A program made the position numbers and the translations under genes. DNA of 64,000 nucleotides from Azospirillum sp. OGB3 (GTDB lineage Bacteria; Pseudomonadota; Alphaproteobacteria; Azospirillales; Azospirillaceae): positions 156,489 through 220,488 of the forward strand of contig NZ_JACHYN010000011.1 in assembly GCF_014192915.1 (NCBI RefSeq), given 5' to 3'. Positions 16,494-26,208 of the stretch are shown here, in pieces (within the stretch, counting starts at the first letter, position 1; each line of letters starts with the position of its first letter). The notes beneath the pieces were generated by a model that was not told where the DNA came from, did no database searches, and saw only the letters and a program-made list of their open reading frames with translations.

Positions 16494-19400
16494 ATGCCCC
16501 ACGCCGACTTCATCCACCTGCGCGTCCACTCCGCCTATTCCCTGTCCGAGGGCGCCATCAAGGTGAAGGAGCTGGTCAAGCTCTGCCAGAAGAAGGAGAT
16601 GCCGGCGGTGGCCGTGACCGACACCGGCAACCTGTTCGGCGCGCTGGAGTTCGCGCTGGCCGCGGCGGATTCGGGCGTGCAGCCGATCATCGGCACGGTC
16701 CTGGGCATCACCCGAGTCGGACCCGCCAACGGCAAGCCGGGCCTGCCGGGCAAGGCGGCGTCGGTCCCCGACCAGCTCGTCCTGCTCTGCCAGACCGACG
16801 AGGGCTACCGGAACCTGATGAAGCTGGTCTCCAAGGCCTTCCTGGAATCGGACCCGATGGCCGGGCCGCAGATTCCGCTGGACGCGCTGGAGGGCCATTC
16901 GGCCGGGCTGATCGCGCTGACCGGCGGTCCCGCCGGCTCGGTCGGTCGGCTGCTGGGCGAAGGGCAGAAGGATCTGGCGCTCGACGTGCTGGAACGGCTG
17001 AAGCGGCTGTTCCCCGGCCGGCTCTACGTCGAGCTTCAGCGCCACCGCGACCATTTCGCGGTGATCGAGGACGCCATCGAACCGGCGCTGATCGACCTCG
17101 CCTACGCCCACGATCTGCCGCTGGTCGCCACCAACGACTGCTATTTTGCGACCGAGGACATGTACGAGGCGCATGACGCGCTGCTCTGCATCGCCGAGGG
17201 CGCCTACATCAGCCAGACCGAGCGCCGCCGCCTGACCCCCGACCACCGTTTCAAGTCGGCCGAGGAGATGCGGGACCTGTTCAAGGACCTGCCGGAGGCG
17301 GTGGACAACACGGTCGCCATCGCCCGGCGCTGCTCCTTCCTGCTGAAGCCGATCAAGCCGATCCTGCCGCCCTTCCCCTGCGAGGGCGGCCGCGACGAAG
17401 GGGAGGAACTGCGCGCCCAGTCCCGCGAGGGCCTGGAGATGCGGCTGAACAGCGTCGTCTACACGCCCGACATGACGCCGGAGCAGCGCGCGGAAACCCG
17501 CAAAACCTACTTCCAGCGGCTGGAGTTCGAGCTGGACGTCATCGTGTCGATGAAGTTCCCCGGCTACTTCCTGATCGTGTCGGACTTCATCAAGTGGGCC
17601 AAGGCGCACGACATCCCGGTGGGGCCGGGCCGCGGTTCGGGCGCCGGCTCGGTCGTCGCCTGGGCGCTGACCATCACCGACCTGGACCCGCTGCGCTTCG
17701 GCCTGCTGTTCGAGCGCTTCTTGAATCCCGAACGCGTGTCCATGCCCGACTTCGACGTGGATTTCTGCCAGGACCGCCGCGAGGAGGTGATCCGCTACGT
17801 CCAGGACAAGTACGGCTACGACCGCGTCGCCCAGATCATCACCTTCGGTAAGCTGCAGGCCCGCGCCGTGCTGCGCGACGTCGGGCGCGTGCTGCAGATG
17901 CCCTACGGGCAGGTGGACAAGATCTGCAAGCTGGTGCCGAACAACCCGGCCAACCCGGTGACTCTCCAGCAGGCGCTCGACAGCGAGGAGATGCTGCGCC
18001 AAGCCCGCGACGGCGACGAGACGGTGGCGCGCCTCGTCAACATCGCGCTGAAGCTGGAGGGGCTGTATCGCCACGCTTCGACCCACGCGGCGGGCGTGGT
18101 GATCGCCGACCGGCCGCTGCACGATCTGGTGCCGCTGTACCGAGACCCGCGCTCCGACATGCCGGTCACCCAGTTCAACATGAAGTTCGTCGAGCAGGCT
18201 GGGCTGGTGAAGTTCGACTTCCTCGGCCTGAAGACGCTGACCGTGTTGAAGACGGCGGTGGACCTGATCCCCGAGAAGCCGGACCTGACCACCGTCACGC
18301 TGGACGACCCGCGAAGCTACGAGATCCTCGGCCGCGCCGAATCGACCGGCGTGTTCCAGCTGGAAAGCTCGGGCATGCGCGACGTGCTGCGCCGGCTGAA
18401 GCCGAACCGGCTGGAGGACATCATCGCGCTGGTGTCGCTCTACCGCCCCGGTCCGATGGACAACATCCCCAAATACATCAAGGTGAAGAACGGGGAGGAG
18501 CTGCCCGACTACATGAATCCGGCCCTGGAGCCGATCCTGAAGGAGACCTTCGGGATCATGATCTACCAGGAGCAGGTCATGCAGATCGCCCAGGTGCTGT
18601 CCGGCTATTCGCTGGGCGGCGCCGATCTTCTGCGCCGCGCCATGGGCAAGAAGATCAAGGAGGAGATGGACAAGGAGCGCGACAAGTTCGTCGTCGGTGC
18701 CAAGGGCAAGGGCGTGGACCCCGATCAGGCCAGCATGATCTTCGATCAGGTGGCCAAGTTCGCCGGGTACGGCTTCAACAAGAGCCACGCCGCCGCCTAC
18801 GCCCTGGTCGCCTACCACACCGCCTATCTGAAGGCGAATCACCCGGTGGAGTTCATGGCGGCGTCGATGACGCTCGACCTCGGCAACACCGACAAGCTGA
18901 ACGTCTTCCGGCAGGAGCTGGTGCGGCTGAAGATCAAGCTGCTGACTCCGGACATCAACAAGTCCGACAGCATCTTCGGGGTCGAGGCGCTGCCCGACGG
19001 CACCAAGGCGGTGCGCTATGCGCTGGCCGCGGTGAAGGGCGTCGGCCTGCCCGCCATGAAGGCGGTGGTGGAGGAGCGGCGCAAGAACGGTCCCTACAAG
19101 AGTTTGTTCGACTTCGCCCGCCGCCTCGACCTGAAGACCATCAACAAGCGCCAGCTGGAAAACCTGACCTGCGCCGGTGCCTTCGACGGCATCAACCCGA
19201 ACCGCGCCCAGGTGCACGCGGCGCTGGAGACGCTGATCCGCTACGCCCAGGCCGAGGCGGCGGAGCGCGACAGCGGCATCGGCAATCTCTTCGGCGGCGC
19301 CGGTGGCGGGCTGAAGGAACCGGACCTGCCCAAGGTGAAGGAGTGGGAGCCGCTGGAAAAGCTGAAGCACGAGTTCGGCGCCATCGGCTTCTACCTGTCC

Positions 19401-19976
19401 GCCCACCCGCTGGACGCCTTCGCCGGCCCGCTGGCCCGCATGCGGGTGGTGCGCTCGGCGGACCTCGCCACGGCGGTGACCGGCGGCGGCTCGACCCGGC
19501 GCAGCGTCGCCGGCATCGTGGTCAGCCGCAAGGAGAAGACCGCGAAGTCGGGCAACCGCTTCGCCTTCGTGGAGCTGTCCGACGGCAGCGGCGGCTACGA
19601 GGTGACGGTCTTCTCCGAGGTGCTGGCGACCAACCGCGACCTCCTGGAGGCCGGGCGCCCGGTGCTGATGACCGTGGACGTCCAGATGAACGGCGAGGAC
19701 ATCCGCCTGACCTGCCAGGAGGTGAAGCCCTTGGAGGACGCCGTCGCCCAAGTCTCGGACGGCCTGAAGGTGGTGGTGCGCGACAACGCGCCGGTGGAGA
19801 GCATCCGCGGCATGCTGGAGCGGCTGGCCCGGGGCAAAGGCAAGATCCACCTGCTGGTCGAGATCGACCCGCTGAAGGAGGTGGAGATCCAGCTTCCCGG
19901 TTCCTTCAACATCACCAACCAGAGCCGCGCCGCGCTCAAGGCGGTGCCCGGTGTGGTGGAGGTGGTGGAGCTGTAA
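16494..19976 (+). CDS. dnaE: DNA polymerase III subunit alpha
   Basis: Replicative DNA polymerase catalytic subunit, 1160 residues, the same length as the E. coli protein. The N-terminal PHP domain starts FIHLRVHSAYSLSEGAIKV; the palm carries the PDFDVDF motif at 418-424 with its catalytic aspartates; fingers, a helix-hairpin-helix and an OB domain (VAGIVVSRKEKTAKSGNRFAFVE) follow. The frame is open from 16365, but the ATG at 16494 matches the family N-terminus. This is the DnaE1 type; no imuA/imuB is adjacent. Confidence 0.96.
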   Translation: MPHADFIHLRVHSAYSLSEGAIKVKELVKLCQKKEMPAVAVTDTGNLFGALEFALAAADSGVQPIIGTVLGITRVGPANGKPGLPGKAASVPDQLVLLCQTDEGYRNLMKLVSKAFLESDPMAGPQIPLDALEGHSAGLIALTGGPAGSVGRLLGEGQKDLALDVLERLKRLFPGRLYVELQRHRDHFAVIEDAIEPALIDLAYAHDLPLVATNDCYFATEDMYEAHDALLCIAEGAYISQTERRRLTPDHRFKSAEEMRDLFKDLPEAVDNTVAIARRCSFLLKPIKPILPPFPCEGGRDEGEELRAQSREGLEMRLNSVVYTPDMTPEQRAETRKTYFQRLEFELDVIVSMKFPGYFLIVSDFIKWAKAHDIPVGPGRGSGAGSVVAWALTITDLDPLRFGLLFERFLNPERVSMPDFDVDFCQDRREEVIRYVQDKYGYDRVAQIITFGKLQARAVLRDVGRVLQMPYGQVDKICKLVPNNPANPVTLQQALDSEEMLRQARDGDETVARLVNIALKLEGLYRHASTHAAGVVIADRPLHDLVPLYRDPRSDMPVTQFNMKFVEQAGLVKFDFLGLKTLTVLKTAVDLIPEKPDLTTVTLDDPRSYEILGRAESTGVFQLESSGMRDVLRRLKPNRLEDIIALVSLYRPGPMDNIPKYIKVKNGEELPDYMNPALEPILKETFGIMIYQEQVMQIAQVLSGYSLGGADLLRRAMGKKIKEEMDKERDKFVVGAKGKGVDPDQASMIFDQVAKFAGYGFNKSHAAAYALVAYHTAYLKANHPVEFMAASMTLDLGNTDKLNVFRQELVRLKIKLLTPDINKSDSIFGVEALPDGTKAVRYALAAVKGVGLPAMKAVVEERRKNGPYKSLFDFARRLDLKTINKRQLENLTCAGAFDGINPNRAQVHAALETLIRYAQAEAAERDSGIGNLFGGAGGGLKEPDLPKVKEWEPLEKLKHEFGAIGFYLSAHPLDAFAGPLARMRVVRSADLATAVTGGGSTRRSVAGIVVSRKEKTAKSGNRFAFVELSDGSGGYEVTVFSEVLATNRDLLEAGRPVLMTVDVQMNGEDIRLTCQEVKPLEDAVAQVSDGLKVVVRDNAPVESIRGMLERLARGKGKIHLLVEIDPLKEVEIQLPGSFNITNQSRAALKAVPGVVEVVEL

Positions 19977-20047
19977 AGAACACGCTTGCCATGACGAAGC
20001 GGTGCGCGCAGCTCCGCAATTGGCCCCAACCAATTGGCAAACCGGTG

Positions 20048-20076
20048 TTGCCAAAGCGGTTGCGGCGGGCTATGTA
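20048..20076 (+). promoter_or_regulatory. Sigma-70-type promoter for rpsB
   Basis: TTGCCA (20048-20053), 17-base spacer, TATGTA (20071-20076), leaving a leader of about 115 bases before rpsB. Such a leader is where S2 autoregulation acts in other bacteria; the structure was not resolved here. Confidence 0.55.
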
Positions 20077-20198
20077 AGCGCCGTCGTCAAAACCTCACGC
20101 GGGCTGGCGGTCCCTCGGCTTTACCCCGATGGCCCGATCCGGTGTCCTGTCAAACGGACAGTGCCCGCGGCGGAGCAACCGGAAAAGGACTTTTCCAA

Positions 20199-20993
20199 AT
20201 GGCTATCCCGTCTTTCACCATGCGCCAGCTGCTCGAAGCCGGCGTCCACTTCGGTCACCACACCCGTCGCTGGAACCCGAAGATGGGTACGTACATCTTC
20301 GGCGTGCGCAACGGCGTGCACATCATCGACCTGGAGCAGACCGTCCCGGCGCTGCACCGCGCCCTGCAGGCCGTCCGTGACGTCGTCGCCGGCGGCGGCC
20401 GCGTCCTGTTCGTCGGCACCAAGCGCCAGGCCCAGGAGAAGGTGGCCGAGGCCGCGTCGAAGTGCGGCCAGTACTACGTCAACCACCGCTGGCTCGGCGG
20501 CATGCTGACCAACTGGAAGACCATCTCCCAGTCGATCAAGCGCCTGCGCGAGATGGAAGAGCGTCTGGGCGGCGACACCTCGGGCCTGACCAAGCGCGAA
20601 ATCCTGGAGCTGACCCGCGAGCGCGACAAGCTGGAGCGCGCGCTGGGCGGCATCAAGGAGATGGGCGGCCTGCCGGACGTCCTCTTCATCATCGACACCA
20701 ACAAGGAGTCGATCGCGGTCAAGGAAGCCAACAAGCTGGGCATCCCGGTCATCGCGGTGATCGACAGCAACTCCGATCCGGACGGCGTGGCCTTCCCGAT
20801 TCCGGGCAACGACGACGCCCTGCGCGCCATCGACCTGTACTGCGAGCTGGTGAACGGCGCCGTGCTCGACGGTCTGCAGGCTGAGATGAGCGCCGCCGGC
20901 ATCGACGTCGGCTCCAGCGAGGAGGCTCCGGCCGAGCAGCTGCCGGAAGCCGAAGCGGAAGAGGCCGCGCCGGCTGAGCAAGCCCAGGCCTGA
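20199..20993 (+). CDS. rpsB: 30S ribosomal protein S2
   Basis: 264 residues, the S2 start MAIPSFTMRQLLEAGVHFGH and the signatures FVGTKRQAQ, WLGGMLTNWKT and PDVLFIIDTNKE are all present. The C-terminal tail is rich in Glu and Ala, about 20 residues longer than in enterobacteria, as is usual in alphaproteobacteria. It has its own promoter upstream and a strong terminator between it and tsf. Confidence 0.97.
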   Translation: MAIPSFTMRQLLEAGVHFGHHTRRWNPKMGTYIFGVRNGVHIIDLEQTVPALHRALQAVRDVVAGGGRVLFVGTKRQAQEKVAEAASKCGQYYVNHRWLGGMLTNWKTISQSIKRLREMEERLGGDTSGLTKREILELTRERDKLERALGGIKEMGGLPDVLFIIDTNKESIAVKEANKLGIPVIAVIDSNSDPDGVAFPIPGNDDALRAIDLYCELVNGAVLDGLQAEMSAAGIDVGSSEEAPAEQLPEAEAEEAAPAEQAQA

Positions 20994-21007
20994 ACCCGGT
21001 GATACGG

Positions 21008-21048
21008 GGCAGCCGGGCCTTATGACCTATGGCCCGGCTGCCTTTTTT
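21008..21048 (+). terminator. Terminator between rpsB and tsf
   Basis: Perfect 12-pair stem GGCAGCCGGGCC (21008-21019) with GGCCCGGCTGCC (21031-21042), then six T. It can set the rpsB to tsf transcript ratio. Confidence 0.9.
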
Positions 21049-21108
21049 ATGAGTTGTTAGGATCAACCCGATCCGCTTGGATCCGTTCGGAAGGAAGAGG
21101 GCGAAACC

Positions 21109-22038
21109 ATGGCCGAGATTACCGCCGCGCTCGTCAAGGAACTGCGCGAGAAGACCGGCGCGGGCATGATGGACTGCAAGAAGGCGCTGGCCGAGACCCA
21201 GGGCGACCTCGAGGGCGCCGTTGACTGGCTGCGCAAGAAGGGCCTCGCCGCCGCCGCCAAGAAGTCCGGCCGCGTCGCCGCCGAGGGCCTGGTCGCCGTC
21301 GCCACCGCCGGCACCGCCGGCGCCGTCGTCGAGGTGAACGCCGAGACCGACTTCGTCGCGCGCAACGACAAGTTCCAGGCCTTCTCCCTGAAGGCCGCCG
21401 AGCTGGTCCTGTCGGGTTCGGGCGACGTCGAGGGTCTGAAGGGCACCGCCTATCCGGACGCCGGCCGCACGGTCCAGGAAGAGCTGACCAACCTGATCGC
21501 CACCATCGGCGAGAACATGAACATCCGCCGCTCGGCCAAGCTGTCGGTTCCGGCGGGCGTCGTCGTGTCCTACGTCCACTCGGCCATCGCGCCGGGCCTC
21601 GGCAAGATCGGCGTCCTGGTCGCCCTGGAGTCGACCGGGGACGCCGCGAAGCTGAACGATCTGGGCAAGCAGATCGCTATGCACATCGCCGCCGCCCGTC
21701 CGGACGCTCTGGACATCGCCGACGTCGACACCTCCGCCCTGGAGCGTGAGCGCAACGTGCTCGCCGACCAGGCCCGCGCCTCGGGCAAGCCGGAGAACAT
21801 CGTCGAGAAGATGCTCGAAGGCCGCATCCGCAAGTACTACGAGGAAGTGGTGCTGCTGGAGCAGACCTACGTGATCGACGGCGAGACCAAGGTCCGCAAG
21901 GTGGTCGAGAACGCCGCCAAGGACGTCGGCGCCCCGGTCAAGGTGACGGGCTTCGTCCGCTTCGCGCTGGGCGAGGGCATCGAGAAGGCGGAGAGCGATT
22001 TCGCCGCCGAAGTCGCCGCCGCCGCCGGCCAGAAGTAA
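21109..22038 (+). CDS. tsf: Elongation factor Ts
   Basis: Nucleotide exchange factor for EF-Tu. 309 residues: the N-terminal UBA-like module with VKELREKTGAGMMDCKKAL, the core motif NAETDFVARND, and two coiled dimerisation regions. Family length is standard. It follows rpsB as in most bacteria, behind GGAAGGAAGAGGG. Confidence 0.97.
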   Translation: MAEITAALVKELREKTGAGMMDCKKALAETQGDLEGAVDWLRKKGLAAAAKKSGRVAAEGLVAVATAGTAGAVVEVNAETDFVARNDKFQAFSLKAAELVLSGSGDVEGLKGTAYPDAGRTVQEELTNLIATIGENMNIRRSAKLSVPAGVVVSYVHSAIAPGLGKIGVLVALESTGDAAKLNDLGKQIAMHIAAARPDALDIADVDTSALERERNVLADQARASGKPENIVEKMLEGRIRKYYEEVVLLEQTYVIDGETKVRKVVENAAKDVGAPVKVTGFVRFALGEGIEKAESDFAAEVAAAAGQK

Positions 22039-22092
22039 GGACCCGGCGACCCGCCGCACGCACTCTTCACACCAACCGGGAGAAAGCCCCCC

Positions 22093-22848
22093 ATGGCCCA
22101 GACCACCGGGACCACCGAGCCGGCTGACGGCATCCGCTTCAAACGAGTCCTGCTGAAGGTGTCGGGCGAGGCGTTGATGGGTCAGCGCGACTACGGCCTC
22201 GACCCGGAGGTGGTCAACCGCGTCGCCAACGAGGTGAAGGCGGTGATCCAGCTGGGCGTCCAGGTCAGCCTGGTCATCGGCGGGGGCAACATCTTCCGCG
22301 GGGTGAAGGGTGCGGCGAGCGGCATGGAGCGCGCCTCGGCCGACTACATCGGGATGCTCGCCACCGTCATGAACGCCCTGTCGATGCAGAGCGCTCTGGA
22401 GCGGATGGGTGTCGCGACCCGCGTGCAGTCGGCCATCCCCATGTCGTCGGTGTGCGAGCCCTACATCCGGCGCCGCGCCATCCGGCACATGGAGAAGGGC
22501 CGCGTGGTGATCTTCGCCGCCGGAACCGGCAACCCTTTCTTCACCACCGACACCGCCGCCGCGCTGCGCGCGTCGGAGATGGGCTGCGACGCCCTGCTGA
22601 AGGGCACGCAGGTGGACGGCGTCTACACCGCCGACCCGAAGAAGGTGAAGGACGCGCAGCGTTACGAGCGCCTGGGCTATCTCGAAGTCCTGGCGAACGA
22701 CCTGCAGGTGATGGACGCTTCCGCGATCTCCTTGGCGCGTGAGAGCCACATCCCCATACTCGTGTTCTCGATCCACACCCCCGGCGCCTTCGCCGAGGTG
22801 ATGCAGGGCCGGGGCAAGTTTACGATCATCAACGAAGAAACGGAGTGA
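22093..22848 (+). CDS. pyrH: UMP kinase
   Basis: Converts UMP to UDP; amino-acid-kinase fold, 251 residues. Visible: KVSGEALMG in the phosphate-binding loop, IGGGNIFRG, ADYIGMLATVMNAL and the GTGNPFFTTDTAAALRA motif. It has an N-terminal extension of about 15 residues before the fold. Part of the tsf-pyrH-frr series. Confidence 0.97.
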   Translation: MAQTTGTTEPADGIRFKRVLLKVSGEALMGQRDYGLDPEVVNRVANEVKAVIQLGVQVSLVIGGGNIFRGVKGAASGMERASADYIGMLATVMNALSMQSALERMGVATRVQSAIPMSSVCEPYIRRRAIRHMEKGRVVIFAAGTGNPFFTTDTAAALRASEMGCDALLKGTQVDGVYTADPKKVKDAQRYERLGYLEVLANDLQVMDASAISLARESHIPILVFSIHTPGAFAEVMQGRGKFTIINEETE

Positions 22849-22851
22849 GCC

Positions 22852-23421
22852 GTGGCTGCGCCTGATACATCGGACCTCCAGTCGGATCTCAAGCGCCGCA
22901 TGGAAGGAGCGCTTGAGGCGTTTCGCAAGGAGTTGAGCGGCCTGCGCACCGGCCGCGCCTCCGCCAGCCTGCTTGAGCCCGTGACCGTCGAGGCCTACGG
23001 CGCCCGCATGCACCTCAAGGAGGTCGGCACCGTCAGCGTGCCGGAGCCGCGCCTGATCGTCGTGCAGGTCTGGGATCGCGGCATGGTCAAGGCCGTGGAG
23101 AAGGGCATCCGCGATTCGGGCCTCGGCCTGAATCCGCAGACGGAAGGCCAGTCGATCCGCGTGCCGCTGCCCGACCTGACGCAGGAGCGCCGCAAGGAGC
23201 TCGCCAAGGTCGCCCACAAGTACGCCGAGCAGGCCCGCGTCGCCGTGCGCAACGTGCGCCGCGACGGCATGGACGGCCTGAAGAAGGCCGAGAAGGCCGG
23301 CGACATCTCGCAGGACGAGCACAAGGGGCTCGGCGAGAAGGTCCAGGCGCTGACCGACCAGTACATCAAGCTGGTCGATGATGCGCTTGCGGCGAAAGAA
23401 AAGGACATCATGCAGGTCTGA
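22852..23421 (+). CDS. frr: Ribosome recycling factor
   Basis: Splits post-termination ribosomes with EF-G. 189 residues with the family core LRTGRASASLLEPVTVEAYG, the loop domain, and the helical VRNVRRDGMDGLKKAEK segment. The start is GTG at 22852, three bases after the pyrH stop, with GGAGTGAGCC overlapping the pyrH end. Confidence 0.96.
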   Translation: MAAPDTSDLQSDLKRRMEGALEAFRKELSGLRTGRASASLLEPVTVEAYGARMHLKEVGTVSVPEPRLIVVQVWDRGMVKAVEKGIRDSGLGLNPQTEGQSIRVPLPDLTQERRKELAKVAHKYAEQARVAVRNVRRDGMDGLKKAEKAGDISQDEHKGLGEKVQALTDQYIKLVDDALAAKEKDIMQV

Positions 23422-23425
23422 CGGC

Positions 23426-24163
23426 ATGCGCGACGCGGAAGACAGCCGCCCCCTGCGCCCGCCCGCGCACGTGGCCGTGATCATGGACGGCAACGGGCGT
23501 TGGGCGAAGTCCAGAGGGCTGCCCCGCACCGCCGGCCATAAAAAGGGCGTGGACGCCGTCCGCCGGACGGTCGAAGCCGCGGGCGAGTTGGGGATCGGCT
23601 ATCTGACGATCTTCAGCTTCTCGTCCGAGAACTGGCGTCGGCCGGAGGAGGAGGTGTCCGACCTCATGCAGCTCCTGCGCTTTTATCTGCGCAGCGAGAT
23701 TGCCGACCTCCACCGCAACGGCGTGCGCCTGCGCGTCATCGGCGACCGGGCCCGTTTGTCCAAGGACATCGTCAGCCTGATCGAGAACGCCGAGACCCTC
23801 ACGCGCGACAACCGCAAGCTGACCCTCGTGGTGGCGTTGAGCTACGGCTCCCGCCAGGAAATCACGTTGGCGGCGCGGCGTCTGGCCGAAGAGGTGAAGG
23901 CGGGGACGCTCGATCCTGCGGACATCACCGAGGATCGGCTGTCCGAACGTCTGTTCACCGCCGACATCCCGGACCCCGACCTGATCGTCCGCACCAGCGG
24001 CGAGAAGCGCATCAGCAACTTCCTGCTCTGGCAGGCGGCGTATGCCGAGCTGGTCTTCGTGGACACGCTCTGGCCTGATTTTTCCAAGCGTGACCTGGAG
24101 GCGGCGATTGAAGAGTTCCACCGACGGGAACGTCGCTTCGGCGCAACCACCGGCACCCGCTAA
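23426..24163 (+). CDS. uppS: Isoprenyl (undecaprenyl) diphosphate synthase
   Basis: Makes the C55 carrier lipid for wall and polysaccharide synthesis from isopentenyl diphosphate. 245 residues: HVAVIMDGNGRWAKSRGLPR with the catalytic Asp, FSFSSENWRRP, and the RTSGEKRISNFLLWQ motif. The ATG at 23426 lies just after the frr stop. The downstream cdsA frame begins inside the last 56 bases of this gene. Confidence 0.95.
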   Translation: MRDAEDSRPLRPPAHVAVIMDGNGRWAKSRGLPRTAGHKKGVDAVRRTVEAAGELGIGYLTIFSFSSENWRRPEEEVSDLMQLLRFYLRSEIADLHRNGVRLRVIGDRARLSKDIVSLIENAETLTRDNRKLTLVVALSYGSRQEITLAARRLAEEVKAGTLDPADITEDRLSERLFTADIPDPDLIVRTSGEKRISNFLLWQAAYAELVFVDTLWPDFSKRDLEAAIEEFHRRERRFGATTGTR

Positions 24164-24956
24164 ATCCGGCGATTTGAAGACGCGCGCCATCTCGGCGCTC
24201 GTCCTGGCTCCGCTCGTCCTGGCCGCGGTCTGGGCCGGCGGTTGGATTTTCCACGCCTTGATCGCGCTCGGCGCCGTGGCTTCCGCCATCGAGTGGGGCA
24301 ACCTCGTTCCCTGCCGCCGCAAGGGTGCTGCCATCGCGTTATCGGTGGCGGGCGTCCTGCTGGCGCTGGCCGCGCAGATCGCCGCCGGGCCGTGGGCGGC
24401 CGTCGTCGTCGCCATCCTGGCCACGGCCGGCGTCGCGGTGGCCTCGGGCGGGCCGGATCGCGGCCTGTCCGGGGGCGGCATCCTTTATGTCGTGGCCGGT
24501 CTGGCCGGGCTGATGTGGCTGCGCGACGATCCGGAGTCCGGCCTCGCGTTGTTCCTCTTCACCATGCTCGGCGTCTGGGCGACCGACATCGGCGCCTACG
24601 CTGCCGGCCGCAGCATCGGCGGGCCGAAGCTGGCTCCGCGCATCAGCCCGAAGAAGACCTGGGCCGGCCTGATCGGCGGCATGGCCTCCTCCGCCCTGGT
24701 GGGGTGGGGGGTGGCTCTGGCCGCGGGCGCGCAACGGCCGCTGCTGGCTCTTGCGGTGGGCGCCGTCCTGGCTGTGGTGGCGCAAGCGGGCGACCTCTTC
24801 GAATCCGCGGTCAAGCGCCGTTACAACGTGAAGGACAGCGGCCATCTCATTCCTGGTCACGGGGGAATCCTGGACCGCATCGACGGGCTGCTCGCCGCCG
24901 CCCCGGTGCTGGCCCTGTTCCACGCGACCATCGGCACGGCAATCGCATGGTGGTGA
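24108..24956 (+). CDS. cdsA: Phosphatidate cytidylyltransferase
   Basis: Makes CDP-diacylglycerol, the precursor of phospholipids; integral membrane enzyme, 282 residues with seven or eight helices. The signature region KRRYNVKDSGHLIPGHGG followed by ILDRIDG is intact near the C-terminus, and ATDIGAYAAGRSIGG precedes it. No ATG fits the N-terminus. TTG at 24108 has GGAGG six bases upstream and lies within uppS; TTG at 24174 would give a shorter form starting at KTRAISALVLAP with no ribosome site. I chose the first. Confidence 0.9.
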   Translation: MKSSTDGNVASAQPPAPAKSGDLKTRAISALVLAPLVLAAVWAGGWIFHALIALGAVASAIEWGNLVPCRRKGAAIALSVAGVLLALAAQIAAGPWAAVVVAILATAGVAVASGGPDRGLSGGGILYVVAGLAGLMWLRDDPESGLALFLFTMLGVWATDIGAYAAGRSIGGPKLAPRISPKKTWAGLIGGMASSALVGWGVALAAGAQRPLLALAVGAVLAVVAQAGDLFESAVKRRYNVKDSGHLIPGHGGILDRIDGLLAAAPVLALFHATIGTAIAWW

Positions 24957-24963
24957 CGGGGTC

Positions 24964-26154
24964 ATGGTTGTGAAGGCTGAAGGGGCGGAGGACGCGCCGC
25001 GCCGCGTGACGATCTTCGGTTCGACCGGGTCGGTCGGCACGCAGACGGTGGACCTCGTCGCCCGCGATCCGGAGCGCTTCCCGGTTGAGGCGCTGACCGC
25101 CAACCGCAACGTTGCCCTCCTCGCCGAACAGGCGCGGCAACTTCGCCCGAAGCTGGCTGTGGTCGCCGACCCCGCCGCCTACGCCGACCTCAAGGAGGCT
25201 CTGGCCGGAACCGGCGTGGAGGCCGCCGCCGGGCCGCAGGCCGTGGCCGAGGCCGCGGAGCGTCCGTCGGACTGGGTGATGGCCGCCATCGTCGGCGCCG
25301 CCGGGCTGGAGCCCACGCTGGCCGCGGTGCGCCGCGGCGCCTGCGTCGCCTTCGCCAACAAGGAGGTTCTGGTCTGTGCCGGCGCCCTGATGATGGAGGA
25401 GGTGCGCCGCCACGGCGCCAACCTGCTGCCGGTCGACAGCGAGCATTCGGCGATATACCAGGTCTTCGACTTCGACCGTCTGGACAGCGTGCAGCGCCTG
25501 ATCCTGACGGCGTCCGGCGGCCCCTTCCGGACCAGGGACCGCGCCTTCATGGCCGCGGCGACGCGCGAGCAGGCGGTGGCCCACCCGACCTGGGAGATGG
25601 GCGCCAAGATCTCCATCGACAGCGCCACCATGATGAACAAAGGGCTGGAGATCATCGAGGCGCACTTCCTCTTCGGGGTTCCCGAGGAGAAGATCGACGT
25701 GCTGGTCCACCCGCAGTCGGTCGTGCATTCGCTGGTCGAGTATGTGGACGGCTCGGTCCTGGCGCAGCTCGGCACGCCGGACATGCGCACGCCGATCGCC
25801 TACGCGCTCGGCTGGCCGGCGCGCATCCCCACGCCCGCCGAACGGCTGGACCTCGTCAAGGCCGCAACCCTGACCTTCGAGGCGCCGGACCCGGAGCGTT
25901 TCCCGGCCCTGCGGCTCGCCCGGGCCGCCTTGCAAAGCGGTGGGGGCGCTCCTACTATTCTCAGTGCCGCCAACGAGGTGGCCGTGCAGGCGTTTCTCGA
26001 CCGCCGGATCGGCTTTCTCGACATCGAACGGATCGTCGAGGGGGTGTTGGGCACGCTGCCGCACCGGCCGCTCCGCGACCTGGGCGCGGTGCGCGACACC
26101 GACGCCGAGGCGCGCCGCGTCGCGGCGGACCGGGTCGAAGCGCTGGCACGCTGA
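24964..26154 (+). CDS. dxr: 1-deoxy-D-xylulose-5-phosphate reductoisomerase
   Basis: Second step of the MEP isoprenoid pathway, NADPH-dependent. 396 residues: nucleotide-binding GSTGSVGTQT, LANKE-like FANKEVLVCAG, metal/catalytic VDSEHSAIYQ, ASGGPFR, and the TWEMGAKISIDSATMMNKGLE stretch. Full length, seven bases after cdsA. Confidence 0.96.
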   Translation: MVVKAEGAEDAPRRVTIFGSTGSVGTQTVDLVARDPERFPVEALTANRNVALLAEQARQLRPKLAVVADPAAYADLKEALAGTGVEAAAGPQAVAEAAERPSDWVMAAIVGAAGLEPTLAAVRRGACVAFANKEVLVCAGALMMEEVRRHGANLLPVDSEHSAIYQVFDFDRLDSVQRLILTASGGPFRTRDRAFMAAATREQAVAHPTWEMGAKISIDSATMMNKGLEIIEAHFLFGVPEEKIDVLVHPQSVVHSLVEYVDGSVLAQLGTPDMRTPIAYALGWPARIPTPAERLDLVKAATLTFEAPDPERFPALRLARAALQSGGGAPTILSAANEVAVQAFLDRRIGFLDIERIVEGVLGTLPHRPLRDLGAVRDTDAEARRVAADRVEALAR

Positions 26155-26208
26155 GTCTTTTTCCGGGCGCGGACCGCGACGGGGCCGCTCCGGGATGCAA
26201 AGGATGTG

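Noticed and set aside
15630..20054. A 1474-codon open frame on the minus strand opposite dnaE
   Set aside because: It is rich in His, Leu, Gln, Val and Arg as expected from the complement of GC-rich codons, has no recognisable domain and lies opposite a clear dnaE.
20749..23529. A 926-codon minus-strand frame opposite rpsB, tsf, pyrH and frr
   Set aside because: Same antisense composition effect; it spans several well-supported genes and their gaps.
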